Source: Caulobacteraceae bacterium (GTDB taxonomy: Bacteria; Pseudomonadota; Alphaproteobacteria; Caulobacterales; Caulobacteraceae). From it: a DNA stretch of 48,483 nt. This document shows, piece by piece, positions 10,209 through 18,424 of this stretch. A model generated the notes under the pieces. The model saw only the letters and a program-made list of their open reading frames with translations. It made no database searches and was not told the origin of the DNA. Made by a program: the position numbers and the translations under genes. The stretch's first letter is position 1, and every line of letters starts with the position of its first letter. The stretch spans positions 1-48,483 of the forward strand of contig CANCJE010000003.1 in the NCBI GenBank assembly GCA_947378235.1, read 5' to 3'.

Positions 10209-12281
10209 ATGTCCGACGACATCAAAACCGCCAAGGGCAAAAAGGTCGTTAAGGCTAGCGCCAAGACCAAGGCGGCAAAGACGGTCAAGGCCCCTGCCCT
10301 AAAGGCCAATAAGGCGGCGGCTTCGAAAGCCAAAAAGCCCGCGCCTAACACTGCCCCGAAGGCGAGCGCCAAGGTCAAGGCAACAGCCGCCCCCAAAGCG
10401 AAAATGGCACCGCCTAAGGCTCCGAAACCTGAGTCTGCGCCGCAAACCCCGCCTTTTGCGGCCTCTGCCGACCCTATGGGCTTTGCCGAAGCCACCGCCG
10501 CCTTAAATGCAGAGCAGCGTGAGACCATTGAAAAGCTGTCGGTCAATTTGGCGCGCGCGGCCATGACCGCCCAAGGCGCGTTCGCTGAAGCGGCCTTGCG
10601 GCAGGCGGATCGGCCCGCAGCCTTGAGCCCAGACCCCTTCCATGTCGGCCCGGCCCTGAACGAGGTTTTTGGCAAGCTGGCCTCCCAGCCGGACCGGCTG
10701 ATGCGTGCCCAAGCCGACCTTTACAGCCGCTATATGGACCTGTGGCAAAACTCAGCCAAACGGATGACCGGCGAATCGCCTGAACCGATCGTGCGGCCCG
10801 CCTCGAACGACAAGCGCTTCAACGACAAGGATTGGTCGGACAATCCGGTCTTTGACGTGATGAAACAGTCCTATCTGTTGACCTCCAACTGGCTGAACAA
10901 TCTGGTGTCGGGCGTCGATGATGTCGATCCGATGACCAAGCGCCGGGTCGAGTTCTTCATGAAGATGATGACCGACGCCATCGCCCCGACCAACTTCCTC
11001 GCCTCCAACCCCGCCGCCCTGCGCGAAGTGATCGAGACGGGCGGCGAGAGCTTGGTGCGTGGCATGGAGAACTTTGCCGAAGATCTCGAGCGCGGCGGTG
11101 GCAAGCTGGCCATCAGCCAGACCGATGCCGAACAGTTCATCGTCGGCGAGAACGTCGCCACCGCGCCGGGCAAGGTCATTTTCCAGAACGACATCCTGCA
11201 GATTCTACAGTTCAACCCCACCACCGAGCTGGTTCACGAGATCCCGCTGCTGATCTTCCCGCCGTGGATCAACAAGTTCTACATCATGGATCTGCGGGTT
11301 GAGAACTCGCTGATCCGCTGGCTGACAGCCCAAGGCTTTAGCGTCTTCGTGGCCAGTTGGGTCAATCCGGACGCCAAGCTCGCGCAGAAATCCTTCGAAG
11401 ACTATATGTATGAGGGCATCTATGAGGCGGCCGATGTGGTGCGCAAACAGTGCGGCGTCGATCGGGTCAATACGGTCGGCTATTGCATCGGCGGCACCCT
11501 TCTGGCCTGCGCTCTGGCCCATATGGCGGCCAAGGGCGACACAAGGATCAATTCGGCCACGACCTTTGCCGCGCAACAGGACTTTACCGAGGCGGGGGAC
11601 CTGCTCCTCTTCACCGACGAGGCGTGGCTAAAGGATATTGAGACCCAGATCGATCAGGGCGGCGGAATCCTGTCGGGTCAGTCCATGGCCGACACCTTCA
11701 ATTCCCTGCGCTCCAACGATCTGATCTGGAGCTTCTTCGTCAATAATTACCTGCTGGGCAAGGAGCCCAAGCCGTTCGACCTGTTGTTCTGGAACTCGGA
11801 CCAGACGCGGATGCCCAAGACCTTGCACATGTTTTATCTGCGCAAATTCTATAAGGAAAATCTGTTGTCCAAGGGCGAATTGGTCATGGGCGGCGAGACC
11901 TTAGACATGAGCAAGATCAAGGTGCCGGTCTATGTCCAGTCCTCACGCGATGACCATATTGTGCCCTATCGCTCGGCCTATCGCGGGGCGCGGCTCTATG
12001 GTGGGCCAACGACCTTTACCATGGCGGGGTCGGGCCACATTGCCGGGGTGATCAATGCGCCTGTGGCCAAGAAATATCAGCACTGGACCAACAGCGCCCT
12101 GCCAGAAACGGTCGAGGAATGGATCGCCGGGGCGGTTGAACATCCCGGCTCTTGGTGGCCCCATTGGGCCGCTTGGCTGGCCGAGAAGTCCGGCAAGATG
12201 GTGCCTGCTCGCGACCCCGCCCACGGGCCGTTCGCACCGCTCGAAGACGCCCCCGGCTCGTTCGTAAAGGTCCGCAGTTAG
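10209..12281 (+). CDS. phaC: Class I PHA synthase (PhaC) with Lys/Ala-rich N-terminal extension
   Basis: This enzyme polymerises (R)-3-hydroxyacyl-CoA into polyhydroxyalkanoate at the granule surface. The lipase-like box GYCIGG carries the catalytic cysteine Cys426. Asp582 in SSRDDHIVP and His610 in GSGHIAGV complete the triad, and the usual PhaC N-terminal helical segment (PDRLMRAQADLYSRYMDLW) is present. The product is 690 residues, about 100 longer than most class I synthases. The excess is at the front: roughly residues 5-80 are dominated by Lys, Ala and Pro in AK/KA/PKA motifs, like the tails of histone H1 and of the granule proteins PhaF and PhaM. The ATG at 10209 with AGGGAG upstream is chosen over 10131. 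No phaP or phaR is visible nearby. Its stop overlaps the mfd stop. Confidence 0.95.
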   Translation: MSDDIKTAKGKKVVKASAKTKAAKTVKAPALKANKAAASKAKKPAPNTAPKASAKVKATAAPKAKMAPPKAPKPESAPQTPPFAASADPMGFAEATAALNAEQRETIEKLSVNLARAAMTAQGAFAEAALRQADRPAALSPDPFHVGPALNEVFGKLASQPDRLMRAQADLYSRYMDLWQNSAKRMTGESPEPIVRPASNDKRFNDKDWSDNPVFDVMKQSYLLTSNWLNNLVSGVDDVDPMTKRRVEFFMKMMTDAIAPTNFLASNPAALREVIETGGESLVRGMENFAEDLERGGGKLAISQTDAEQFIVGENVATAPGKVIFQNDILQILQFNPTTELVHEIPLLIFPPWINKFYIMDLRVENSLIRWLTAQGFSVFVASWVNPDAKLAQKSFEDYMYEGIYEAADVVRKQCGVDRVNTVGYCIGGTLLACALAHMAAKGDTRINSATTFAAQQDFTEAGDLLLFTDEAWLKDIETQIDQGGGILSGQSMADTFNSLRSNDLIWSFFVNNYLLGKEPKPFDLLFWNSDQTRMPKTLHMFYLRKFYKENLLSKGELVMGGETLDMSKIKVPVYVQSSRDDHIVPYRSAYRGARLYGGPTTFTMAGSGHIAGVINAPVAKKYQHWTNSALPETVEEWIAGAVEHPGSWWPHWAAWLAEKSGKMVPARDPAHGPFAPLEDAPGSFVKVRS

Positions 12282-15200
12282 GCCGCAGAGGCAATGCGGG
12301 CCAGTTCGGTGAGGATACGCTCAGCCGCGCCAAGGCGCTGATTGGGCGTATCCCATTCGCCCTTGATCACAACCTTTTGGTCGGGTCGAAGGCGCCAAGC
12401 GATGCTGTTCTTCTGCACGAAGGCGACCAGACCCATGGGGTTGCTGAACTCGTCCTTGCGGAAGGCCACGACCGCGCCCTTGGGCCCGACATCGATCTTG
12501 GAGACGTTGGCCTGACGGCATAGGCCCTTGATGGCCACGACCTTGAGCAACTGCCCCGCCTCTTCGGGCAAGGGACCAAACCGGTCGATCAGTTCGGCCG
12601 CCATGGCTTCGCGATCCTCGGCCCGCTCGGCATCGGACAGGCGTCGATAGAGAGCCAGACGCACATTCAGGTCCGGCACATAATATTCCGGTATCAAGAC
12701 CGAAGCCCCGGTATTGATCTGAGGCGACCAGCCGCGATCCACTGTCAGGTCGACATCGGCAGACTTCAGCTCAGTGACGGCGTCTTCCAGCATCTGTTGA
12801 TAGAGCTCGACCCCGATCTCGCGAATATGGCCCGATTGCTCGTCGCCGAGCAGATTGCCACCGCCGCGAATGTCCAGATCATGGCTGGCCAACTGGAAGC
12901 CTGCGCCGAGATTATCCAGCGATTGCAAGACCTTCAGCCGCCGCTCAGCCGATTCCGTGATCTGACGGTCTGCCGGTGTGGTCATATAGGCATAGGCGCG
13001 GGTCTTGGCCCGCCCCACCCGTCCGCGCAGTTGATAGAGCTGTGACAGGCCAAACATATCGGCGCGGTTGATGATCATGGTGTTGGCGGCGGGAATATCG
13101 AGGCCCGACTCCACGATAGTGGTCGAGAGCAGCACATCATATTGGCCGTCATAGAAGGCGCTCATGACGTTTTCGAGCTGGGTCGGCGCCATCTGACCGT
13201 GGCCGACAACAACCTTCACCTCCGGCACCTGCTCGCGCAGGAAGGTCTCCAGCTTGGGCAAATCGGCCAAGCGCGGGGTAACGAAATAGGCCTGACCGCC
13301 GCGATATTTCTCGCGCAGCAGGGCTTCGCGGACCGCAACAGGATCAAAGGGCATGACATAGGTGCGCACAGCCAACCGGTCGACCGGCGGCGTGGCGATA
13401 ATCGACAGCTCGCGAATACCCGACAGCGCCATCTGCAGCGTGCGCGGAATGGGCGTCGCCGAGAGCGTCAGCATATGGACATCAGCCCGCAGCGCCTTGA
13501 GCTTTTCCTTATGTTTGACGCCGAAATGCTGTTCCTCATCGACGATGACGAGGCCCAGATCTTTGAAGGAAACCTGCGACGACAGGACCGCGTGGGTGCC
13601 AACGAGGATCTCCACCTCACCGGCTGCCAGAGCCGCACGGGTCTCGGAAGCCTCCTTGGCCGGGACCATGCGAGACAGTTGGCGCACCTTGATCGGCCAG
13701 CCCTGGAACCGTTCGGTGAAGGCTCTGAAATGTTGCCGTGCCAACAGGGTGGTCGGGCAGACAATGGCCACTTGGCGTCCACACATGGCCACGACAAAGG
13801 CCGCCCGAAGCGCCACCTCGGTCTTGCCAAAGCCCACATCGCCGCAGATCAGGCGATCCATCGGACGACCTGCCGACAGGTCGGCCAGAACGTCGGCAAT
13901 GGCGCTCAGTTGGTCTTCCGTCTCCTCATAGGGGAACCGGGCGCAGAACTCGTCAAAGAGGCCCTGCGGCGCATCAATCGGTTCGGACTTGTTCAGCAAC
14001 CGCGCAGCCGCGATCTTGATGAGGCCATCGGCCATCTCGCGCAGACGCACCTTGGCGCGGGCCTTCCGGGCCTGCCAGGCGGCACCGCCAAGGCGGTCAA
14101 GGACGACATCGTCGCTCTCGGAGCCATAGCGGGTCAAAAGATCGATATTCTCAACCGGCAGATAGAGCTTGGCATCGCCGCCATATTGCAGTTCGAGACA
14201 GTCATGCGGCGCACCGGCCACATCGAGCGTCTTCAGACCCTCATAACGCCCGATCCCGTGATCAATATGGACCACCAGATCGCCCGCCGTCAGGGACGAG
14301 GCCTCAGCCAAGAAGTTCTGGGCCCGCCTGCGCTTATTGGGCCGCGCCAGACGGTCGCCAAGAATGTCGGTCTCGGAAATGACCGCCAGACTGTCGGTTT
14401 CAAACCCTGTATCGAGCGGTAGAACAACCCGCTGCGGGCGCTTAGGGTCTGCCGCCTTTGCCGCCTGCCAATAGGGTGAAAAGACCAGGTTTAGGCCATG
14501 ATCGGCCAGCATTGCGCCGAGCCGCTCGGACGAGCCTTCGGACCAAGAGGCGAACAGGACCCGCTTGCCTTGGCTGGCCAACATATTGGCGTGATTGGCG
14601 GCAGCCTCGAACAGGTTGACGCTATCAAGGGCCCGCTCCGCCGAAAAGCCCCGCCCCTGCCGCGCGCCCATATCGACCTGTTCCCAGCCCTCTTGCTGGA
14701 AAGGCGAGAACCGGCGTGAGGGCAAGCTATCAAGCCTGCGGTCCCACTCTTCGGCGGTCAGATAGAGTTGGTCAGGCTCCAAGGGCTTATAGCCCGTGCG
14801 CCCGCCCGTCCGATCAGCGCGCACATCATAGGCGTCAGCAATCATAGCCAGACGCTCATCGCGCGCCTCAAAGGCCAGATGATCAATCCCGATCAGGGCA
14901 TCAGGCCCCAGATAGTCGAACAGGGTTTCCATGCCGTCATAGAACAGCGGCAACCAGTGCTCCATGCCCGCCCGGCGCCCGCCCTCACTGACCGAGGCAT
15001 ATAGTGGATCATCCATAGGCGCGCCAAAGGCGGCAATATAGCCACGGCGGAAGCGGGAAATGGCTTCAGGTTCGACCAGAACTTCACTCACGGGCAGAAG
15101 ATCGACCCGCGTCAGTTGGCCCGTCGAACGCTGGGTGTCGGGGTCAAAGCCGCGAATGGTCTCCAGCGTGTCGCCGAACATGTCCAAGCGCACAGGCTCG

Positions 15201-15745
15201 TCAGCATTGGAGGGGAAGACATCAATGACGCCGCCGCGAATGGCAAACTCGCCCCGCGCCGAAACGGTCGAGGCCCGGACATAGCCGTTAACCGCAAAAT
15301 AACGCTCGAGGTCCGCCAGCAAAATCTCTTGGCCCAGAACGGCGCTGTAGCTGGCCTTGGACAGGATCACGCGCGAGGGCACGCGCTGCATCAGGGCCGG
15401 GACCTGGGTGATGACCAGCCGTGCCGCCTTACCCTCTAGCGGCTTGGTCAGTTGGCTAAGGGCCGCCATCCGCTGGGCGGCAACCCCTGCCGAGGGGCCG
15501 ATCCGGTCATAGGGCAGACAGTCCCACGACGGAAATCGAATGACTTCTAACTCGGGCGCAAAGAAGCCCAGCGCATCGGCAAAGGCGTTGGCGCGCGCGC
15601 CATCTCTGGCCACAAAGGCGCAGGTTCCGCCCTTGGCCCGGACCAGATCGGCCATGACCAGGGCGTCAAACCCCTCTGGCGCGCCGGTAATATCTAGACG
15701 GCCCGTCACTTGGGCCATTCGTTTCAGGTCTGTCGGAGAAGCCAC
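12278..15745 (-). CDS. mfd: Transcription-repair coupling factor Mfd
   Basis: The 1155-residue product has the full Mfd layout: an N-terminal UvrB-like module, the RNA-polymerase-interacting region (about 480-550, with LTAGDLVVHIDHGIGRYEGL), and a RecG-like translocase with Walker A Lys641 in GDVGFGKTE, DEEQ at 736-739 and the later helicase motif QLRGRVGR, then the C-terminal TRCF domain. Mfd removes RNA polymerase stalled at DNA damage and recruits UvrA. The start is a GTG at 15745 with a weak ribosome site, 20 bases after the gltX stop, so it is probably co-transcribed with gltX. Its TAA stop (12278-12280) shares bases with the convergent phaC TAG (12279-12281). Confidence 0.97.
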   Translation of the reverse strand: MASPTDLKRMAQVTGRLDITGAPEGFDALVMADLVRAKGGTCAFVARDGARANAFADALGFFAPELEVIRFPSWDCLPYDRIGPSAGVAAQRMAALSQLTKPLEGKAARLVITQVPALMQRVPSRVILSKASYSAVLGQEILLADLERYFAVNGYVRASTVSARGEFAIRGGVIDVFPSNADEPVRLDMFGDTLETIRGFDPDTQRSTGQLTRVDLLPVSEVLVEPEAISRFRRGYIAAFGAPMDDPLYASVSEGGRRAGMEHWLPLFYDGMETLFDYLGPDALIGIDHLAFEARDERLAMIADAYDVRADRTGGRTGYKPLEPDQLYLTAEEWDRRLDSLPSRRFSPFQQEGWEQVDMGARQGRGFSAERALDSVNLFEAAANHANMLASQGKRVLFASWSEGSSERLGAMLADHGLNLVFSPYWQAAKAADPKRPQRVVLPLDTGFETDSLAVISETDILGDRLARPNKRRRAQNFLAEASSLTAGDLVVHIDHGIGRYEGLKTLDVAGAPHDCLELQYGGDAKLYLPVENIDLLTRYGSESDDVVLDRLGGAAWQARKARAKVRLREMADGLIKIAAARLLNKSEPIDAPQGLFDEFCARFPYEETEDQLSAIADVLADLSAGRPMDRLICGDVGFGKTEVALRAAFVVAMCGRQVAIVCPTTLLARQHFRAFTERFQGWPIKVRQLSRMVPAKEASETRAALAAGEVEILVGTHAVLSSQVSFKDLGLVIVDEEQHFGVKHKEKLKALRADVHMLTLSATPIPRTLQMALSGIRELSIIATPPVDRLAVRTYVMPFDPVAVREALLREKYRGGQAYFVTPRLADLPKLETFLREQVPEVKVVVGHGQMAPTQLENVMSAFYDGQYDVLLSTTIVESGLDIPAANTMIINRADMFGLSQLYQLRGRVGRAKTRAYAYMTTPADRQITESAERRLKVLQSLDNLGAGFQLASHDLDIRGGGNLLGDEQSGHIREIGVELYQQMLEDAVTELKSADVDLTVDRGWSPQINTGASVLIPEYYVPDLNVRLALYRRLSDAERAEDREAMAAELIDRFGPLPEEAGQLLKVVAIKGLCRQANVSKIDVGPKGAVVAFRKDEFSNPMGLVAFVQKNSIAWRLRPDQKVVIKGEWDTPNQRLGAAERILTELARIASAA

Positions 15746-15765
15746 GCGCTTAGAAATACCTCAGT

Positions 15766-17100
15766 TTAGGCGGTTTGGCCGCTCAGGCGGGCTGCGGCCC
15801 GCTCTCTGCCGATCAGGACCAGCAAGGGGGCCATTTCCGGGCCATGATCCATGCCGGTTAAGGCGCGGCGAAGGGGCTGGAATAGGCCCTTGCCCTTGGC
15901 CCCGGTACGCTCCTTGACTGCGTTGGTCCACTCGCCCCAAGAGGCCGCATCCAAGGTTTCTGGTAAGACCGCCAGCGCCTCGGTCAGGAAGGCTTGATCC
16001 TCGACCACTGGCGTTACGGGACCGCGAACCATCTGAGCAAGCGCGCTCACATCGGCAAAGAGGGTCAGGTTGGCGCGAATGGCCAGCCAGAAGCCCTCGC
16101 CAAGATCAGAGTCGATCGCGGCCAACCGTGGCTTAGCGGTCTCGTAAGGCATGGCGTGCAGGACCTGCGCATTCAGGCGCAAGAGGTCCGCCGGATCGTA
16201 ACGGGCGGGCGCGCGGCCCATCTTGGAGAAGTCAAAGCTCTCGCCAAGCTGTACCAGAGAGGTGCCTGCTTCCAAAGGATCGCTCGTGCCTAGACGCGCC
16301 AGATGGCTGGTGACCGCCAAGGGCTCATAGCCATTGTCGCGCATATCCATGATCGACATGGAGCCAAGACGCTTGGACAGGGCCTCGCCATCGGCACCGA
16401 TCAGCAAGGAGAAGTGACCAAAGATCGGCACCGCGCCGCCCAAGGCTTCGAAGATTTCGATCTGAACGCCGGTATTGGTCACATGGTCTTCGCCTCGGAC
16501 CACGTGGGTGATGCCCATCTCAATGTCGTCCACCACCGACGGCAGAGTATAAAGGAAGGCACCGTCTTCACGGATCAAGACCGGGTCAGACATGGAGGTC
16601 GTATCGACATCGCACTCGCCGCGCACCAGATCGGTCCACTTGACCCGGCGACCATCGAGCTTGAAGCGCCAATGAGGCCGACGCCCCTCGGCTTCCAGCG
16701 CGGCGCGCTCGGCATCGCTCAAGGCGAGCGCCGCGCGGTCATAGATCGGCGGAAGGCTGCGGGACAGTTGCACCTTGCGGCGACGGTCCAGTTCTTCACC
16801 CGTTTCATAGCAGGGATAGAGCTTGCCAGCAGCCTTCAGGCGGTCGGCTGCCAATTGGTAGATATCGAAGCGCTTGGATTGATTATAGCGCTCGCCCCAG
16901 ACCAGACCCAGCCAGGTTAGGTCCGTCTCGATCCCGTCTTCGTACTCTTGGGTCGAGCGTTCCAGATCGGTGTCGTCGATACGCAGGACAAAGGTTCCCC
17001 CCATCCGCTTGGCAAAGAGCCAATTGGTCAGGGCGGCGCGGATGTTGCCGACGTGGATACGGCCCGTGGGCGATGGGGCAAAGCGGACCTTCACGGTCAT
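15766..17100 (-). CDS. gltX: Glutamyl-tRNA synthetase, short alphaproteobacterial type
   Basis: The 444-residue class I aminoacyl-tRNA synthetase has the HIGH-like motif HVGN at 16-19 (PSPTGRIHVGN) and the KMSKS-like motif ALSKR at about 240-244. It charges tRNA with glutamate. Alphaproteobacteria often have two GltX proteins; short versions with an HVGN motif may charge tRNA-Glu, tRNA-Gln or both, and the sequence alone does not tell which. A TTG two codons upstream is possible, but the ATG at 17100 matches the family start. It lies between dksA and mfd on the minus strand. A 9-bp hairpin occupies its leader (17127-17151). Confidence 0.95.
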   Translation of the reverse strand: MTVKVRFAPSPTGRIHVGNIRAALTNWLFAKRMGGTFVLRIDDTDLERSTQEYEDGIETDLTWLGLVWGERYNQSKRFDIYQLAADRLKAAGKLYPCYETGEELDRRRKVQLSRSLPPIYDRAALALSDAERAALEAEGRRPHWRFKLDGRRVKWTDLVRGECDVDTTSMSDPVLIREDGAFLYTLPSVVDDIEMGITHVVRGEDHVTNTGVQIEIFEALGGAVPIFGHFSLLIGADGEALSKRLGSMSIMDMRDNGYEPLAVTSHLARLGTSDPLEAGTSLVQLGESFDFSKMGRAPARYDPADLLRLNAQVLHAMPYETAKPRLAAIDSDLGEGFWLAIRANLTLFADVSALAQMVRGPVTPVVEDQAFLTEALAVLPETLDAASWGEWTNAVKERTGAKGKGLFQPLRRALTGMDHGPEMAPLLVLIGRERAAARLSGQTA

Positions 17101-17126
17101 GGTCAATCTTTCTTAGCAGACTGGGC

Positions 17127-17151
17127 TGATCCGGTTTTCACCACCGGATCA
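17127..17151 (-). other. Perfect 9-bp hairpin in the gltX leader
   Basis: TGATCCGGT and ACCGGATCA pair perfectly around a 7-base loop. There is no T-run on either strand, so it is not a standard intrinsic terminator. It sits between the dksA stop and the gltX start and could be a regulator-binding palindrome, a processing site or an attenuator stem; nothing distinguishes these. Confidence 0.5.
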
Positions 17152-17200
17152 AACGATCTCGGCGAGGACCGCCGAATGGCCAAGCCCGCGCCCTTTGGCG

Positions 17201-17629
17201 TTAGTCGTCTCTGTGAACCCGCTCACGCCGCTCGTGGCGCTCTTGGGCCTCGACGCTCATGGTCGCGATGGGACGGGCCTCAAGCCGGGCAAGGCCAATC
17301 GGCTCACCGGTCTCTTCACAGAAGCCATAGGAGTCATCGTCGATGCGGCGAATGGCAGAATCAATCTTGGAAATGAGCTTGCGTTGTCGATCCCGGGTCC
17401 GAAGCTCTAAAGACCGGTCTGTCTCAGACGAGGCCCTATCGGCTAGGTCAGGATGGTTCTCGGTTTCCTTTTGCAGGTGGGTCAGGGTTTCCCGCGACTC
17501 GCGCAGAATGTCTTCTTTCCAAGCCTGTAATTTCTTACGGAAATAGGCGCGATGTTTCGCGCACATGAACTCCTCGTCCTCGGAAGGACGATAGTCCGCA
17601 TCAAGAACCGGCACTGTGGTCGTCGGCAT
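17201..17629 (-). CDS. dksA: DksA, RNA polymerase-binding transcription factor
   Basis: The 142-residue protein has the DksA plan: an N-terminal segment (DEEFMCAKHRAYFRKKL), two long coiled-coil helices (about residues 30-95, ending near DRQRKLISKIDSAIRRID), and the C-terminal globular part YGFCEETGEPIGLARLEARPIA. It enters the secondary channel of RNA polymerase and, with ppGpp, reshapes transcription. The four-cysteine zinc finger of the E. coli protein is reduced to a single cysteine, a feature I know from other alphaproteobacterial DksA proteins, so metal-independent folding is likely. A GTG at 17641 is also in frame, but the ATG at 17629 with GAGGG five to six bases upstream is favoured. 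Confidence 0.95.
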   Translation of the reverse strand: MPTTTVPVLDADYRPSEDEEFMCAKHRAYFRKKLQAWKEDILRESRETLTHLQKETENHPDLADRASSETDRSLELRTRDRQRKLISKIDSAIRRIDDDSYGFCEETGEPIGLARLEARPIATMSVEAQERHERRERVHRDD

Positions 17630-17744
17630 TGACGCCCTCACGCTCGCAAAATTGGATGCTCCGGAGTGAAGCGAGGCCGCTTATACCAAAACCGAAGGGC
17701 CAATCAACGTGCCTCTCCAGATTGAACCATTTAAGTTTGTTGGC

Positions 17745-18176
17745 TCAGGGGCGGCGGGCCGCAACTTCGAGCTTGGCAATCTCTACTGAGGCCCTTGTCT
17801 CTATATCGTTTAGCAGTCCCTCAAGGTGCGGATCGTCGACGCCAGAGCGCTCTTCGCGGATCGCCGCCATCAAGCCATTGAGCGCCGTGGTTGAGAGATT
17901 ATCGTCGAGCAGGCTGTCGCGAACATCATCGAGAAGGTCGAGAATCTTGCTCGCACGGCGCACGGCCTTCTTGCGTCGCTCGAGTGGGCCGCCCACCTCC
18001 TGCAGCGCTATAAGGGCGTCGATGGACCCGACCCCTGTGGGGCCAGAGGCACGGGCGGCCGAAGCGGTTTCAGCGTTTGGAGAGGCCTTGGACAGCCGAA
18101 AGTCACCGCCTGTTGAGCGGGAAGCCGTCCGTGCTGGACCCGAAGTCCCGACACCATTCGTACCGCCGATTTTCAT
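17745..18176 (-). CDS. fliX: Flagellar assembly regulator FliX
   Basis: The 143-residue product matches FliX, a small Caulobacterales protein that couples basal-body assembly to the activity of the sigma-54 activator FlbD. Diagnostic stretches are MKIGGTNGVGTSGPARTASR at the start, VGSIDALIALQEVGGPLERRKKAVRRA in the middle (abbreviated from a longer match), and EERSGVDDPHLEGLLND / IETRASVEIAKLE at the end. The upstream in-frame start at 18218 adds 14 residues not seen in the family, so 18176 is preferred. The gene is divergent from flgI, the same arrangement as in Caulobacter. A TTAACCAT sequence at 18341-18348 (minus strand), the half-site recognised by the cell-cycle regulator CtrA in Caulobacter, lies upstream and might control fliX. 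Confidence 0.93.
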   Translation of the reverse strand: MKIGGTNGVGTSGPARTASRSTGGDFRLSKASPNAETASAARASGPTGVGSIDALIALQEVGGPLERRKKAVRRASKILDLLDDVRDSLLDDNLSTTALNGLMAAIREERSGVDDPHLEGLLNDIETRASVEIAKLEVAARRP

Positions 18177-18266
18177 CTCAATACCATCTGACCCAAAACT
18201 GCAGCCCTCAAGGTCCAAGGCGGCAAGACGACAGTCTGTACCTTCACACTTGCTGTAACGTTAAGG

Positions 18267-18283
18267 CTCGGCAGGATTTGCCG
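18267..18283 (+). promoter_or_regulatory. Candidate ftr (FlbD-binding) enhancer
   Basis: CTCGGCAGGATTTGCCG is an inverted repeat (CGGCA/TGCCG) that fits, with about two mismatches, the ftr consensus of Caulobacter as I recall it (CCCGGCARRMCTTGCCG). FlbD binds ftr sites to activate or repress sigma-54 flagellar promoters. The site is about 70-90 bases upstream of the sigma-54 promoter of flgI, the usual enhancer distance. Confidence 0.65.
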
Positions 18284-18352
18284 TGGGCAGTCTGTTTTCG
18301 CAAGACCAAAGTTTAGCAAACTGATTCAACAGCCTTTTTTATGGTTAAAATC

Positions 18353-18370
18353 TTGGCATGAACTTCGCAT
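18353..18370 (+). promoter_or_regulatory. Sigma-54 promoter of flgI-cheL-flbY
   Basis: TTGGCATG at the -24 element and TTCGCAT at the -12 element place GG (18355-18356) and GC (18367-18368) exactly ten bases apart, the hallmark of sigma-54 promoters. Transcription would begin near 18380, about 45 bases before the flgI ATG. Together with the ftr-like site upstream this matches the class III flagellar promoter of flgI in Caulobacter. Confidence 0.8.
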
Positions 18371-18424
18371 GCGATCACAGGCTAGGCGCGCGTGGCGTCA
18401 AGACCCAAGGATCAACAGACCGCT

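Noticed and set aside
10121..10675. 184-codon Ala-rich hydrophobic open frame antisense to the start of phaC
   Set aside because: Its membrane-like Ala/Leu/Phe composition is only the complement of the Lys/Ala repeats of PhaC.
13142..14422. 426-codon open frame antisense to mfd
   Set aside because: Shadow of the well-conserved mfd gene; no ribosome site and no domain.
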